A stretch of DNA of 64,000 nucleotides from an uncultured Cardiobacterium sp. (GCF_938028825.1 NZ_CALIZP010000063.1:1-64000); one strand, 5' to 3'; shown: positions 47,651 to 56,735, counted from the first letter of the stretch. The notes: generated from the sequence alone by a model not told the origin. Numbers and translations are program-made.

Positions 47651-47757
47651 TTTTTTCTCCCGGTTTGGAACAATTAGCAATATTTTAAAGACAGGCTGTT
47701 TGTCATCATCCTGCATTATTAAAATACTATTGAGCAATTAAGCAAAAAACATGCCAA

Positions 47758-48270
47758 TTACATGATGGCTCTATAAATCCCCGCATCCCCCTCACTGAAA
47801 CAGCAGAAAATCACTTTTTCTATTTGCGGGCATTGCGGCAGGGTATCGCGTACGGTGTGCAGCGCGATTGTTGCCGCCGCTTTGCCGGGATAGCCGTACA
47901 CGCCGGTGCTGATGCAGGGAAAGGCGATGCTGCGTACTTGGTGGGCGTCGGCGAGGCGCAGAGAATGGATGTAGGCGGCGGCGAGCAATGCCGCTTCGCC
48001 CCGCCCGCCGCCGTGCCAGACGGGGCCGACGGTGTGGATGATGTAGCGGGCGGGCAGGCGGTAAGCGGCGGTGATTTTGGCTTCGCCCGTCGCGCAGCCG
48101 CCCAGTTTGCGGCATTCGGCGAGCAGTTCCGGCCCGGCAGCGCGGTGGATGGCGCCGTCCACCCCGCCACCGCCGAGCAGGGTCGGATTGGCGGCATTAA
48201 CGATGGCATCGACGGGCAGGGTGGTGATGTCGGCGACGGTGATGGTGATGTCGGCGTGGGTGGGTGTCAT
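47758..48270 (-). CDS. Macrodomain protein (O-acetyl-ADP-ribose deacetylase type)
   Basis: This 170-aa YmdB-like macrodomain has [23 protein letters not shown] (ADP-ribose binding with catalytic Asn/Asp), [12 protein letters not shown] and [21 protein letters not shown]. Such proteins bind or hydrolyse ADP-ribose conjugates, O-acetyl-ADP-ribose or ADP-ribosylated proteins or nucleic acid. AGAGGAT precedes the ATG at 48270; the longer frame is not needed. It is GC-rich like the core genes, yet lies upstream of and in line with Nmad2-Nmad3. Confidence 0.92.
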   Translation of the reverse strand: MTPTHADITITVADITTLPVDAIVNAANPTLLGGGGVDGAIHRAAGPELLAECRKLGGCATGEAKITAAYRLPARYIIHTVGPVWHGGGRGEAALLAAAYIHSLRLADAHQVRSIAFPCISTGVYGYPGKAAATIALHTVRDTLPQCPQIEKVIFCCFSEGDAGIYRAIM

Positions 48271-48398
48271 GGTTTTATCCTCTGTTTGCGGCCTGCATGA
48301 TAGACGGGCAAGCGTCATTTACCGTCGCCTGGAAACGGCGGAACTTCCGCGCGCGCCAAAGTCCGTTTATTGCCGGCTCTATCCCCCTTCCGGGCCCT

Positions 48399-48422
48399 CA
48401 CAAAAACGTTCGCGTTTTTGTG
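48399..48422. terminator. Strong hairpin CACAAAAACG-TTCG-CGTTTTTGTG
   Basis: A perfect 10-bp stem with a UUCG loop lies in the 295-bp gap between the cupin and macrodomain genes, which otherwise holds nothing I can support. It could terminate the cupin transcript or be a stable small RNA end. Confidence 0.6.
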
Positions 48423-48565
48423 GGAAGCGGTCCTCCGCAAGCGAGGGACGGTTTTTCTTTATGCTACCGGCTTCATTCCGGGTTTCTTCTTTTGTCGTGC
48501 ACGAAACGGCGGGCAAAAAAAGAAGGATAGTTGCCTATCCTTCTTTCGTTTATGGCTGCATGGTT

Positions 48566-48907
48566 TCAGCTTTCCGGGAAGATGACGCTCAGCAGCATTT
48601 TGAAGTTTTCTTTGCCATAGACGGCGTGGGGGTGATTGGCGGGCATCACGATGGATTCGCCGCTGTGCAGCAGGTAGGGCACGCCGTCGATGGTAAATTC
48701 GCCTTCGCCGTCAAGAACGGTAACGAGGGCATCGCCTTTGGATTCGTGCGTGCTGATGCCTTCGCCTTTGGCAAAGGCAAAGAGGGTTAGGCCGACACCC
48801 TTGTTTTGCACCAGGGTTTTGCTGACCACTTGTCCTGCGCTGTAATCGACGAGGGCGGCGAGGGTCAGCACTTCGGCTTTTGCGATGTTTTTGAGTATGT
48901 CGCTCAT
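48566..48907 (-). CDS. Cupin-domain protein
   Basis: The 113-aa single-domain cupin has the two cupin motifs in reduced form: STHESKGDALVTVLDGEGEF and HSGESIVMPANHPHAVYG, in which His-Glu and His residues could bind a metal. These small cupins are mostly of unknown role, some bind ligands for regulation or act as detoxifying dioxygenase-like proteins. GGAGG lies 7 bp before ATG 48907. It is divergent from the antiporter gene. Confidence 0.88.
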   Translation of the reverse strand: MSDILKNIAKAEVLTLAALVDYSAGQVVSKTLVQNKGVGLTLFAFAKGEGISTHESKGDALVTVLDGEGEFTIDGVPYLLHSGESIVMPANHPHAVYGKENFKMLLSVIFPES

Positions 48908-49121
48908 GGTTATCCTCCGTTGTATGTGGCACCGGTTGCCACGCCGCAATGATAACCCTTGTCAATCGGGATTGCAGTACGCGGCGGCAGGCGGCAAGCG
49001 CGGCAACACCGGCATGAATGTGTCGCCGGGCGGGCGCTTTCCCCCGCAAGCGGGAGTGTTTCCTTTTACAATAGCCGCCCGTTTCCCCCGTTTTTTCCGT
49101 AGCCAGAGAGGAGTGCCGCGT

Positions 49122-50972
49122 ATGGAAAGCATGAACCTGTATTTCCTGATTTTTGCCTTTTTGTTTTTTATCAGTGTGATAGCCACCCGCCTCTCGGCGC
49201 ATATGGGGATGCCGCTCTTGCTGGTCTTCCTCGGCGTCGGCATGCTCGCGGGCGAACAGGGCATCGGCGGCATTCAGTTCGGCAATTTCCTCGTGGCGAA
49301 TCTCATCGGCCAGCTCGCGCTCGCCATCATCCTGCTCGACGGTGGTTTGCGTACCAGTGTTGCCAGTTTCCGCATTTCGCTCAAACCCGCCATCGTTCTG
49401 GCGAGCTGGGGCGTTATCGGCACGGTGCTGGTACTGGGGCTGTTCATCACCTTCTTCCTGAAAGTGAGCTGGCAGATGGGTTTCCTGATGGCGGCGATTG
49501 TCGGCTCGACGGACGCGGCAGCGGTGTTCTCGCTCCTGCGCAGCAGCGGTGTGCGCCTCAATTCGCGGGTGATTTCCACGCTGGAGCTGGAAAGCGGCGC
49601 GAACGACCCAACCGCCATCTTCCTCGTGACCGCGATGATTTCCCTCTTTGACACGACGCAGCAGGCGAGTGTGTGGTCCTTCCTGCTGATCCTCTTCCAG
49701 CAGATGGCGCTCGGCCTGCTCTTCGGCGTGCTGGCCGGACGCGGCCTCGCCTGGCTGCTGCACCGCATCCCGCTCGCCGAAGGGCTCTACGCCCTGCTCG
49801 TCGCCTCAGGCGGGCTGATGCTCTTTGCCTTCACCAACCTTTTTGGCGGCAGCGGCTTCCTCGCCGTCTATGTCGCCGGCATCCTCATCGGCAACTCGCG
49901 CAACCCCGCCAACGAACACATCTTCAACGTCATGGACGGCTTCGCCTGGCTGGCGCAGGCGTCGCTGTTCCTCATGCTGGGGCTGCTCGTTACCCCCAGC
50001 CGCCTGCTGGAAACCGGCTTTTCCGCGCTCATCATCGCCGGCTTCCTCATCCTCGCCGCCCGCCCGTTTGCCGTGGTTACCGGTCTTGTCTGGTTCCCTT
50101 CATACAGCAAGCGTGAAACCGCCTACATCAGCTGGGTCGGGCTGCGCGGCGCGGTGCCGATTACCCTCGCCATGATGCCGCTGATGGCGGGCGTGCCGGA
50201 AGCGCGCTTCATCTTCGACATCATCTGCGCCGTGGTCATCCTCTCGCTGCTCATCCAGGGTACGACCATCGGCTACATGGCGCGCAAGCTGAAAGTCGTG
50301 TTGCCGCCGCAACCCGAACCGCTGGACAGCAAGGAAATCTGGCTCACCGACAAGCTCACCATGCAGCTGCAATCCTTCAAGGTGGCTGAACATTCCAAGG
50401 CCGAGCGCAGCCACCCCTACGCGCTGACCCGCCTGAAACAATTCGCCAACGCCCGCCTCTTCGCGCTTATCCGCGACAACGCCATCATGAAAGTCGGCAT
50501 GAACACGCAGATGAAAAAAGGCGACATCGCCTGGTACGTCTTCCCCGAAGACCGGGGCAGCGAATTTGCCGAACAGTTCTCCGGACACCAGCAAAGCGCG
50601 GACGAACAGGCGTTTTACGGGGAAATCGAAGTCAAGCCCTACGTGCGCATGGGCGAACTGGCGACGGCGCACGGCATCGACATCGGCGAAGGCAACGACA
50701 ACCGCACCCTGGGGGAACTCTTCCGCGAGCGCTTCGGCGATGTGCCGGTTGCGGGCGACCGCCTCGATCTGAACGGCTGCGAAATCACCATCAAGGAACT
50801 CGACGAACGCGGCTACATGAAATGGCTGGCGGTGAAAATGCCGCCAAAACCGGAAGAACCGCCGCAAGCGGAAGAACCACCGCAAGCGGCAACAGACAAA
50901 GCCGCCGCGCCTGCCGGGGAAAATGCAGGGAGAAGCTGTGGCGCAGGAACAGGCGGCGGGATAGCGTCATGA
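49122..50972 (+). CDS. Potassium/proton antiporter (CPA1, NhaP2/CvrA-like)
   Basis: This 616-aa protein has an antiporter domain of 12-13 helices (residues 1-395: AIILLDGGLRTS, GSTDAAAVFSLL, LELESGANDPTAIFLV) that includes the conserved Asp pair of CPA exchangers. A TrkA-C/RCK-C domain follows (about 405-490), then a CorC/HlyC-like transporter-associated domain (VPVAGDRLDLNGCEITI). It exchanges cytoplasmic K+ for H+ and helps control volume and pH. The Pro/Glu/Ala tail after residue 575 is low-complexity. The start is set by GAGAGGAG before ATG 49122. Confidence 0.9.
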   Translation: MESMNLYFLIFAFLFFISVIATRLSAHMGMPLLLVFLGVGMLAGEQGIGGIQFGNFLVANLIGQLALAIILLDGGLRTSVASFRISLKPAIVLASWGVIGTVLVLGLFITFFLKVSWQMGFLMAAIVGSTDAAAVFSLLRSSGVRLNSRVISTLELESGANDPTAIFLVTAMISLFDTTQQASVWSFLLILFQQMALGLLFGVLAGRGLAWLLHRIPLAEGLYALLVASGGLMLFAFTNLFGGSGFLAVYVAGILIGNSRNPANEHIFNVMDGFAWLAQASLFLMLGLLVTPSRLLETGFSALIIAGFLILAARPFAVVTGLVWFPSYSKRETAYISWVGLRGAVPITLAMMPLMAGVPEARFIFDIICAVVILSLLIQGTTIGYMARKLKVVLPPQPEPLDSKEIWLTDKLTMQLQSFKVAEHSKAERSHPYALTRLKQFANARLFALIRDNAIMKVGMNTQMKKGDIAWYVFPEDRGSEFAEQFSGHQQSADEQAFYGEIEVKPYVRMGELATAHGIDIGEGNDNRTLGELFRERFGDVPVAGDRLDLNGCEITIKELDERGYMKWLAVKMPPKPEEPPQAEEPPQAATDKAAAPAGENAGRSCGAGTGGGIAS

Positions 50973-51334
50973 CGGCAACAGCAGACCCGCGTCAAAACCC
51001 AACCCTGGCGATATACATCCTCTTCCCCGCCGACGGCGTCATGTCGCTCACCGGCATCATCATGGCCTGCGCCATGCGGCGCGAGACGGCAGGCACGATG
51101 TACGGCACGCATCTGCGCTATCTCATCGCCACCTTCTGGGGCATGATTTCCGGCACATTCCCCGGCATCGTCCCGGTGCTGCCGGTACTGCAAGATGTCA
51201 ATACGCAGGGCGCGGACGATGCAGCCTTCAACTTGCTGCTTGCCGCCTTCATCACCTGGGGGCTTACCGCCCTGTGGTGGCCCATTCGCCTGATTTACGG
51301 CCTGATCCGCCTGTGCAAGGCGCAGGCGGTATAG
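50969..51334 (+). CDS. Hypothetical membrane protein (DUF4870-like)
   Basis: This 121-aa protein with three hydrophobic segments (TLAIYILFPADGVMSLTG, HLRYLIATFWGMISGTFPG, LLAAFITWGLTALWWPI) and a short basic C-terminus looks like the DUF4870 family of small membrane proteins; the match is by general pattern only. Its ATG overlaps the antiporter stop, and the EamA gene starts 26 bp after its stop. Confidence 0.7.
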   Translation: MTATADPRQNPTLAIYILFPADGVMSLTGIIMACAMRRETAGTMYGTHLRYLIATFWGMISGTFPGIVPVLPVLQDVNTQGADDAAFNLLLAAFITWGLTALWWPIRLIYGLIRLCKAQAV

Positions 51335-51360
51335 TCAAGGCAACTCAAAATCCCTGCACC

Positions 51361-52308
51361 ATGAACAACATCTCTTCTTCCGCCCCGGCTTGGGGCGTTC
51401 ACCTGCGCCTGCTCGGCATGGTCATGTTCTGGGGCGCGTCGTACTCCTGGGCGAAAACCGTGGTCGCCACGGTGCCGCCCGTTACCGCCGCCACCATCCG
51501 CTTCTTCCTCGCCGCGCTGGCGCTCTTCATCTGGCTGCACCACCTGCGCCGCACCCGCCTGCTGCTAGCGCTCACCGCGCGGCAATGGGCGGGGCTGACG
51601 CTTGCCGCCATCAGCGGCATCGTGCTCTACACCATGTGCTTCATGTTCGCGCTGCGCTACATCGATGCCGGACGGGCGGCGGTCCTGTTCGCCCTCAGCC
51701 CGGTGCTGACCCTGCTCCTCGCCGCCTGGCTCTTCCGCGAAAAGCTCAACCTGCTGATTGTGGCGGGCATACTGCTCGCGGTTACGGGCTCGGCCATCGT
51801 CATCGCGCGCGGCAACCCGCTGGCGCTGCTGCACGGCCACATCGGCACCGGCGAATGGCTGATTTTCATCAGTATTTTCCTGTGGACGGGTTACACCCTG
51901 ATCGGGCGCAAGATGCTCTCCGGCATGGACGCGCTGACGACCACAGTCATTACCCTCTTCCTCGGCGCGTTGCTGCTCCTGCCGCTCAGCCTCGCGCTGG
52001 ACGGCACGGCGGGCTGGGCGGCGCTGCTGCACGCCACCCCGGCAACCTGGGGCGCGTTGCTGGCGCTGACCTTCGGCTCGACCGTGCTCGCCTATGCCTG
52101 GTATTTCGACGGCATCCGCGCGCTCGGCGCAGGCAACGCGGCAGGCTATCTCACCCTGGAACCCGTCTTCGGCGTCCTCTTCGCCGCGCTGTGGCTGGGC
52201 GAGCATCTGCACCTGTCGCTCATCGGCGGCGGCGCGGTGGCCGTCGGCGGCATGGTGCTGACCTACATCGGCCGCAGGCGCTGTCGCCCGTCTGCTCCAT
52301 CAGGCTGA
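51361..52308 (+). CDS. EamA/DMT-family permease
   Basis: The 315-aa protein has ten helices in two EamA repeats (MVMFWGASYSWAKTVV, TAATIRFFLAALALFIWL, and LWTGYTLIGRKMLSGMDALT, TLEPVFGVLFAALWLGE). Members export amino acids or metabolites. The substrate is not predictable. It ends in a region of decayed sequence that belonged to another gene on the minus strand (52290-52430). Confidence 0.88.
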   Translation: MNNISSSAPAWGVHLRLLGMVMFWGASYSWAKTVVATVPPVTAATIRFFLAALALFIWLHHLRRTRLLLALTARQWAGLTLAAISGIVLYTMCFMFALRYIDAGRAAVLFALSPVLTLLLAAWLFREKLNLLIVAGILLAVTGSAIVIARGNPLALLHGHIGTGEWLIFISIFLWTGYTLIGRKMLSGMDALTTTVITLFLGALLLLPLSLALDGTAGWAALLHATPATWGALLALTFGSTVLAYAWYFDGIRALGAGNAAGYLTLEPVFGVLFAALWLGEHLHLSLIGGGAVAVGGMVLTYIGRRRCRPSAPSG

Positions 52309-52430
52309 TGCCGTAACGCAACAGCCCGCAGGCGATGCCCCACACGACCATCGCGATGAGGGCGTCTGGCAGGCGCCGGGTGACGGGGCGGCGGAACAGC
52401 AGCAGGAGCAGGTGCGCGCCAAAGCCTCTG
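52290..52430 (-). pseudogene. C-terminal scrap of a LysE/ArgO-type amino-acid exporter
   Basis: Minus-strand translation gives HLLLLLFRRPVTRRLPDALI followed by AMVVWGIACGLLRYGISLM. This resembles the last helix of E. coli ArgO as I remember it (VMWFIALQLARDGIAHA). There is no start, and the fragment is truncated by the 3' end of the EamA gene. It explains the short gene-free gap before lpxK. Confidence 0.35.
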
Positions 52431-52441
52431 CCCCCTGCCCG

Positions 52442-53476
52442 TCATGCAGGCGGAGAGTAATCCGGTGCCGCTGCGCCTTCCGGCTGCGTGGCAAGCCCCA
52501 GACGGCGCAAAAGCAGCGGCAGCAGTGCGGACGGCAGCTCGGCATGATAATCGGCGACGCAGGTGCGCGCTTTGAGCGCCTCCGGCCAGGCGGCGGTTTT
52601 CACCGCGTCCTTGCCGCTGATGATGAGACTGCCGCCCACGGCAAAATCGGCGGCAGCGGCAGGCAGGGCGGCGTGATCGGGCAGACTGCGGCAGGCGGCA
52701 AGGGTTGCGCCCTGTGCGCGCAGGCCGGCAAAAAAACGTTCCGGACGGGCGATGGCGGTCAGCGCGTACAGCGGTGGTTCAAGCGCCGTCAGCGGACGCA
52801 GCCCGCCGCCGCCGAGCGGACGCACACCGCCGCTGCGGTAATGCAGCGGGTAGCTGTGCGGATGCGGATAGCGCGCGGGATCGGCACTTAGCACGCAGTC
52901 GGCACGCGCCAGACGGGCGGGCGGTTCGCGCAGCGGTCCGGCAGGCAGCGGCAAACTGTTGCCGAGACCGAGGTCGGCGGCGATGACGACGATTTCCACG
53001 TCGCGGGCGAGGGCGTAGTGTTGCAAGCCGTCATCGGCGATGAGCAGGCGGGTTGCGGGGTAGTCGCGGAGGAGTTTCTGCGCGGCGGCGGCGCGTTTTT
53101 TGCCGACGACGACGGGGGCGCCGGTCGTTTGCCACAACAGCAGCGGCTCGTCGCCGACCACGGCGGCATCGGGACAGGCGGCGACATCGGTAACTGTTCG
53201 CGCACTGCCGCCGTAGCCCCGGCTGATGATGCCGACGGGGATGCCGCGCGCGTGCAAGGCACGGGTGAGCGCCAGCACCAGCGGCGTTTTGCCGCTGCCG
53301 CCGACGGTGAGGTTGCCGACAATGACCACGGGTACGGGCATACGCCGGCTTGGCAGGATGCCGCAGCGGTAAAGCGCGCGGCGGGCGGCGCTGATGGCGG
53401 CGAAGAGGGCGGCAAGCGGTGTGAGCAGGAGGCTGATGGCGTTGCGGCTGCGCCAGAAGCGGGGGATGTCGCGCAT
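52442..53476 (-). CDS. lpxK: Tetraacyldisaccharide 4'-kinase
   Basis: This 344-aa membrane-associated kinase phosphorylates the 4' position of lipid A disaccharide. It has an N-terminal hydrophobic helix (ISLLLTPLAALFAAISAARR), the Walker A motif GNLTVGGSGKTPL, ISRGYGGSARTVTDV, VVGDEPLLLWQTTGAPV and IADDGLQHYALARDVEIVV. The reading frame continues upstream to 54181, but the family start MRDIPRFWRSRNAISLLL defines 53476. The partner lipid A gene lpxL is 3.4 kb away. No msbA is adjacent, which is unusual compared with E. coli. Confidence 0.93.
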   Translation of the reverse strand: MRDIPRFWRSRNAISLLLTPLAALFAAISAARRALYRCGILPSRRMPVPVVIVGNLTVGGSGKTPLVLALTRALHARGIPVGIISRGYGGSARTVTDVAACPDAAVVGDEPLLLWQTTGAPVVVGKKRAAAAQKLLRDYPATRLLIADDGLQHYALARDVEIVVIAADLGLGNSLPLPAGPLREPPARLARADCVLSADPARYPHPHSYPLHYRSGGVRPLGGGGLRPLTALEPPLYALTAIARPERFFAGLRAQGATLAACRSLPDHAALPAAAADFAVGGSLIISGKDAVKTAAWPEALKARTCVADYHAELPSALLPLLLRRLGLATQPEGAAAPDYSPPA

Positions 53477-53506
53477 GAGTGGGTTCCTGTGGTGGGTGGG
53501 ATGTGC

Positions 53507-53530
53507 AAAAGGGCGGAAATCCGCCCTTTT
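53507..53530 (-). terminator. Hairpin upstream of lpxK
   Basis: AAAAGGGCGG-AAAT-CCGCCCTTTT, perfect arms; placed between the cytochrome gene and lpxK. A second hairpin (GCCCGG-TTG-CCGGGC, 53593-53607) lies closer to the cytochrome stop and is its more likely terminator. Confidence 0.7.
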
Positions 53531-53649
53531 CTCATTGTGGTTCAAGACCATTCGTTTTTTGCGGCGCGTTCGCGCGCCGGCGGGTATGCAAAGCCCGGTT
53601 GCCGGGCGCGCTTCATTTTTATACTGCGGGTATATAGGGTCTGTTGACA

Positions 53650-54132
53650 CTAGTGCGCGACGCCGGCCTTGTCCAGCATGAAGACGACCATGTCGTGAAA
53701 TTGTTCGTCGCTGATGGCGGAGCCGCCTTTGGCCGGCATGCCGCCGATGCCCTGAATGCCGCTTTTGACCAGGGCATCGAGGCCGCCTGCCTTGTCGAGG
53801 TGTGCCTGCCAGGCGGCGGTATCGCCCAGTTTCGGCGCGTTCAAGAGGCCGCTGCCGTGGCAGGCGGCGCAGATTTTGTCGTACTCGGCCCGGGTGTCGA
53901 AGGCGGCAGGGGCACCGGCGGCGCCCGCCAACCCGCTGTCGTCGGCAGTGGTGATGGCACCGACGGTCAGCACGCCGACGGGGGCGAGGCGCGCCGCTTG
54001 CAGGTTTTTGTTGATGGCGGGCGGCGTGCTGCCGCCGCCCCAGATGACCAGCGGCAGGATGAAGAAGGCGGGCATGAAGAGCGCTAGGATGACCATGATA
54101 AATTTGGTCTGTTGCGGGATGTTTTGCGTCAT
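53650..54132 (-). CDS. Membrane-anchored cytochrome c (cytochrome c5 type)
   Basis: This 160-aa protein has an N-terminal membrane helix (FIMVILALFMPAFFILPLVI) that acts as an uncleaved anchor, and a periplasmic heme domain with CAACH (Cys88, Cys91, His92). It has the axial Met in GIGGMPAKGG, as in cytochrome c5. It carries electrons to a terminal oxidase or reductase. AAGGAA precedes ATG 54132. ccmB and dsbD in this window belong to the pathway that matures such proteins. Confidence 0.9.
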   Translation of the reverse strand: MTQNIPQQTKFIMVILALFMPAFFILPLVIWGGGSTPPAINKNLQAARLAPVGVLTVGAITTADDSGLAGAAGAPAAFDTRAEYDKICAACHGSGLLNAPKLGDTAAWQAHLDKAGGLDALVKSGIQGIGGMPAKGGSAISDEQFHDMVVFMLDKAGVAH

Positions 54133-54291
54133 GATGGGTTCCTTGTCGTGTGTTTTTTGCTGCTGCGGCAAGCCGCGCCATCTTTATTTTATAGAAGCGC
54201 CGTATGCCGCCGCATGCGTTTATCTGTATGTTTGTTACGGTTTTTTCGCTTGTCGCCTATACTTCGCGCTTTTTCTGCGAGGGGGTTTGTG

Positions 54292-55230
54292 ATGGCAGAC
54301 GCGTCAAAGGTGCATTTTGTAACGGTATCGGCGGCGGATAGCGGCCAGCGGCTCGATAATTTTCTGCGCAGGCTGTATCCGGCGCTGCCAAAGAGCCGCA
54401 TTTACCAGATGCTGCGCCGGGGCGAGGTGCGTCTGAACGGTGGGCGGATCAAGCCGGAGGCGCGCATCGGCGCGGGCGATACACTGCGTCTGCCGCCGGT
54501 TGCCGCCGGGCAGCGCGCCGCGCAGACGGTGCCGGGGTTCTGGTGCGAGCGGGTGCAGGCGGCGGTGCTGTTTGAGGATGAGGATTTTCTGGTGGTGAAC
54601 AAACCCGCCGGATTGCCGGTGCATGGCGGCAGCGGGCAGGATTTCGGCCTGATTGATGCGGTGCGGCAGCTGTGGGGCGCAGGTTATGCCGAACTGGCGC
54701 ACCGCCTCGACCGCGACACATCCGGCGTGCTGGTGCTGGGCAAGCACCGGCAGGCGCTGGCGGGCTTTCAGGCGCTGATGCAGGCGGGCGGCGTGGAGAA
54801 GCGCTATTGCTGTCTGGTGGATGGCGTCTGGGACGACCAGGTGCGCGAGGTGCGGCTGCGCATGGCGAAGGGGCAGTTGCGCGGCGGCGAGCGCATGGTG
54901 GTCAGCACGGAACATGGGCAGGAGGCGCGCACGCTGTTCCGCATCGGGCGGCGTTTTGCCGGGGCGACGCTCCTGGAAGCGCGCCTGGATACCGGGCGCA
55001 CGCATCAGATCCGCGTCGCGGTGCAGTCGCGCGGGCACGGTATCGCCGGCGACGACAAATACGGCAAGCGCGAGTTCAACCGCACCATCCGCCGCCTCGG
55101 TTTCAAGGGGATGTTTCTGCACGCGGCCTCCATCCGTTTCGTTTATGATGACTGCCCCATTGCGGTCAGCGCGCCGCTGCCTGCGGCGGCCGCCCGCCTG
55201 TTATCCACTCTTGATAAGGAATCTGTATGA
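54292..55230 (+). CDS. rluC: 23S rRNA pseudouridine synthase RluC type
   Basis: This 312-aa protein has an N-terminal S4 RNA-binding domain (QRLDNFLRRLYPALPKSRIY) and a RluA-family catalytic domain with HRLDRDTSGVLVLGK (catalytic Asp140), NKPAGLPVHGG and LDTGRTHQIRVA. RluC makes pseudouridines 955, 2504 and 2580 in E. coli 23S rRNA; RluD is the alternative, but the order rluC-sppA-maf-like supports RluC. GAGGGGG precedes the ATG; TATACT at 54258-54263 is a likely -10. Confidence 0.9.
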   Translation: MADASKVHFVTVSAADSGQRLDNFLRRLYPALPKSRIYQMLRRGEVRLNGGRIKPEARIGAGDTLRLPPVAAGQRAAQTVPGFWCERVQAAVLFEDEDFLVVNKPAGLPVHGGSGQDFGLIDAVRQLWGAGYAELAHRLDRDTSGVLVLGKHRQALAGFQALMQAGGVEKRYCCLVDGVWDDQVREVRLRMAKGQLRGGERMVVSTEHGQEARTLFRIGRRFAGATLLEARLDTGRTHQIRVAVQSRGHGIAGDDKYGKREFNRTIRRLGFKGMFLHAASIRFVYDDCPIAVSAPLPAAAARLLSTLDKESV

Positions 55231-56183
55231 ATTTTGATGAAGAACGCGCCCTTGCCATCGTCGCCCACGAGGCCATCGTCGAGACCCGCCGCCGCCGCCG
55301 CTGGCAAATCTTTTTCCGCTTCTTCTGGATGGGGTATTTCCTCCTGATGCTGCTGATTCTCCTCAGCCTGGGCGGGGGCGACCGCGACAACGCGGCGAGC
55401 GGCCCCGGCGTCAGGCACATCGCCGTGGTGCCGATTCAGGGACTGATTGCCGCCGACAGCGACGCCAACGCCGATGACACCATCCGCAGTCTGGAAAAAG
55501 CCTTCAAGAACCCGCACACCGAGGCCGTCTTCCTTGACATCAACTCCGGCGGCGGCTCACCCGTGCAATCCGGCGAGATTTACCGCGCGGTGAAGCGCCT
55601 CAAAGGAGAACGCAAACTGCCCGTCTATGCCGTGATTGCCGATGCCGGTGCCTCAGGCGCGTACTTTATCGCCGCTTCAGCGGATGAAATCTACGCCGAC
55701 CCAGCCAGCATCGTCGGCTCCATCGGCGTCATCAGCCAAAACTTCGGCTATCGCGAACTACTCGGCAAGCTCGGCCTCGACCCGCGCACCTTCACCGCCG
55801 GGGAACACAAAAACTTCCTCGCCGGCGACCAGCCGCTCAAGCCCGAAGAAGTCGCGCATATGCAGGGACTCCTAGATAACATTCACCAACAATTCATCAA
55901 GGCGGTGCGCGACGGACGCGGCAGCCGCCTGAAAGAAACGCCGGAAATGTTCAGCGGCCTTTTCTGGACGGGCGAACAGGCATTGCCGCTCGGCCTCATT
56001 GACGCCCTCGGCGACAAAAACACCCTGCGCGACGCCAAATACAAAGACCTGAAAATGATCGAATACAAGCGTGACCGCAACGCCTTCGAGCGCCTGATGC
56101 GCGACGTGGGCAGCGAAACCTCAGCCGGCCTGCGCCGCGCGCTCGATTTCAGCGAGCAGGTCAACCCCATGCAGCTCAAATAA
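55227..56183 (+). CDS. Signal peptide peptidase SppA/SohB-type protease (S49)
   Basis: This 318-aa inner-membrane serine protease has one N-terminal helix (FFWMGYFLLMLLILLSLGG) and an S49 domain with INSGGGSPVQSGEIYRAVK, nucleophile Ser143 in DAGASGAYFIA and the catalytic Lys195 in GEHKNFLAG. It degrades signal peptides and membrane fragments in the periplasm. It is the single-domain (bacterial half-length) type that forms an octamer. Its ATG overlaps the rluC stop; the last 63 bp overlap the convergent Maf gene. Confidence 0.92.
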   Translation: MNFDEERALAIVAHEAIVETRRRRRWQIFFRFFWMGYFLLMLLILLSLGGGDRDNAASGPGVRHIAVVPIQGLIAADSDANADDTIRSLEKAFKNPHTEAVFLDINSGGGSPVQSGEIYRAVKRLKGERKLPVYAVIADAGASGAYFIAASADEIYADPASIVGSIGVISQNFGYRELLGKLGLDPRTFTAGEHKNFLAGDQPLKPEEVAHMQGLLDNIHQQFIKAVRDGRGSRLKETPEMFSGLFWTGEQALPLGLIDALGDKNTLRDAKYKDLKMIEYKRDRNAFERLMRDVGSETSAGLRRALDFSEQVNPMQLK

Positions 56184-56717
56184 CCCGCGCAGCGCAATCA
56201 GCGGCAAACCAACCAGGGCATTCGGATCACGCCCCAGCAACGCGTCGAAAAGCAGAATGCCCAACCCTTCCGACTTGAAACTGCCCGCGCAGTCAAGCGG
56301 CGATTCCAGCGCCACATACGCGCGCACCGCCGCCTCGCTGAGCGGGCGGAACTGCACCTCGAAACGCTCCACCACGCTGTGCACCACCGCGCCCCGGCGC
56401 AGGCACAGCCCCGTCAAAAACAGCACGCGCCGCCCGCTGAAACGCAACAGCTGCGCCACCGCGCGCTCGACCGTGTGCGGCTTGCCGAGAATATCGCCGT
56501 CCAGCGTCGCCACCTGATCCGAACCAATCACAAACGTCCCCGCGTCAGCAGCGGCCGCCTGCGCCTTCGCGACAGCCAGCCGTTCGACCAACTGCGCGGG
56601 CGCTTCGCCGGGCAGCGGCGATTCATCCACCTCCGGCCGCGCCGTCGCAAAGGGCAAACGCAAAGTCTGTAAAATAGCCGCGCGAAACGGCGACGTACTC
56701 GCTAAAAGCAACTGCAT
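56121..56717 (-). CDS. Maf-family nucleotide pyrophosphatase (YceF-like)
   Basis: This 198-aa house-cleaning enzyme has MQLLLASTSPFRAAILQTL (Maf start), VDESPLPGEAPAQLVERLA, VIGSDQVATLDG with the catalytic Asp, GKP, and CAGSFKSEGLGILLFDALLG. YceF hydrolyses m7GTP; dTTP/UTP Maf proteins differ in the same region, so the substrate is inferred from the rluC neighbourhood. GGAGG precedes ATG 56717. The upstream side is the second Correia-like element. Confidence 0.9.
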   Translation of the reverse strand: MQLLLASTSPFRAAILQTLRLPFATARPEVDESPLPGEAPAQLVERLAVAKAQAAAADAGTFVIGSDQVATLDGDILGKPHTVERAVAQLLRFSGRRVLFLTGLCLRRGAVVHSVVERFEVQFRPLSEAAVRAYVALESPLDCAGSFKSEGLGILLFDALLGRDPNALVGLPLIALRGLFELHGVDLLAEIERAAQAG

Positions 56718-56735
56718 AAAACCTCCAAAAAACAC

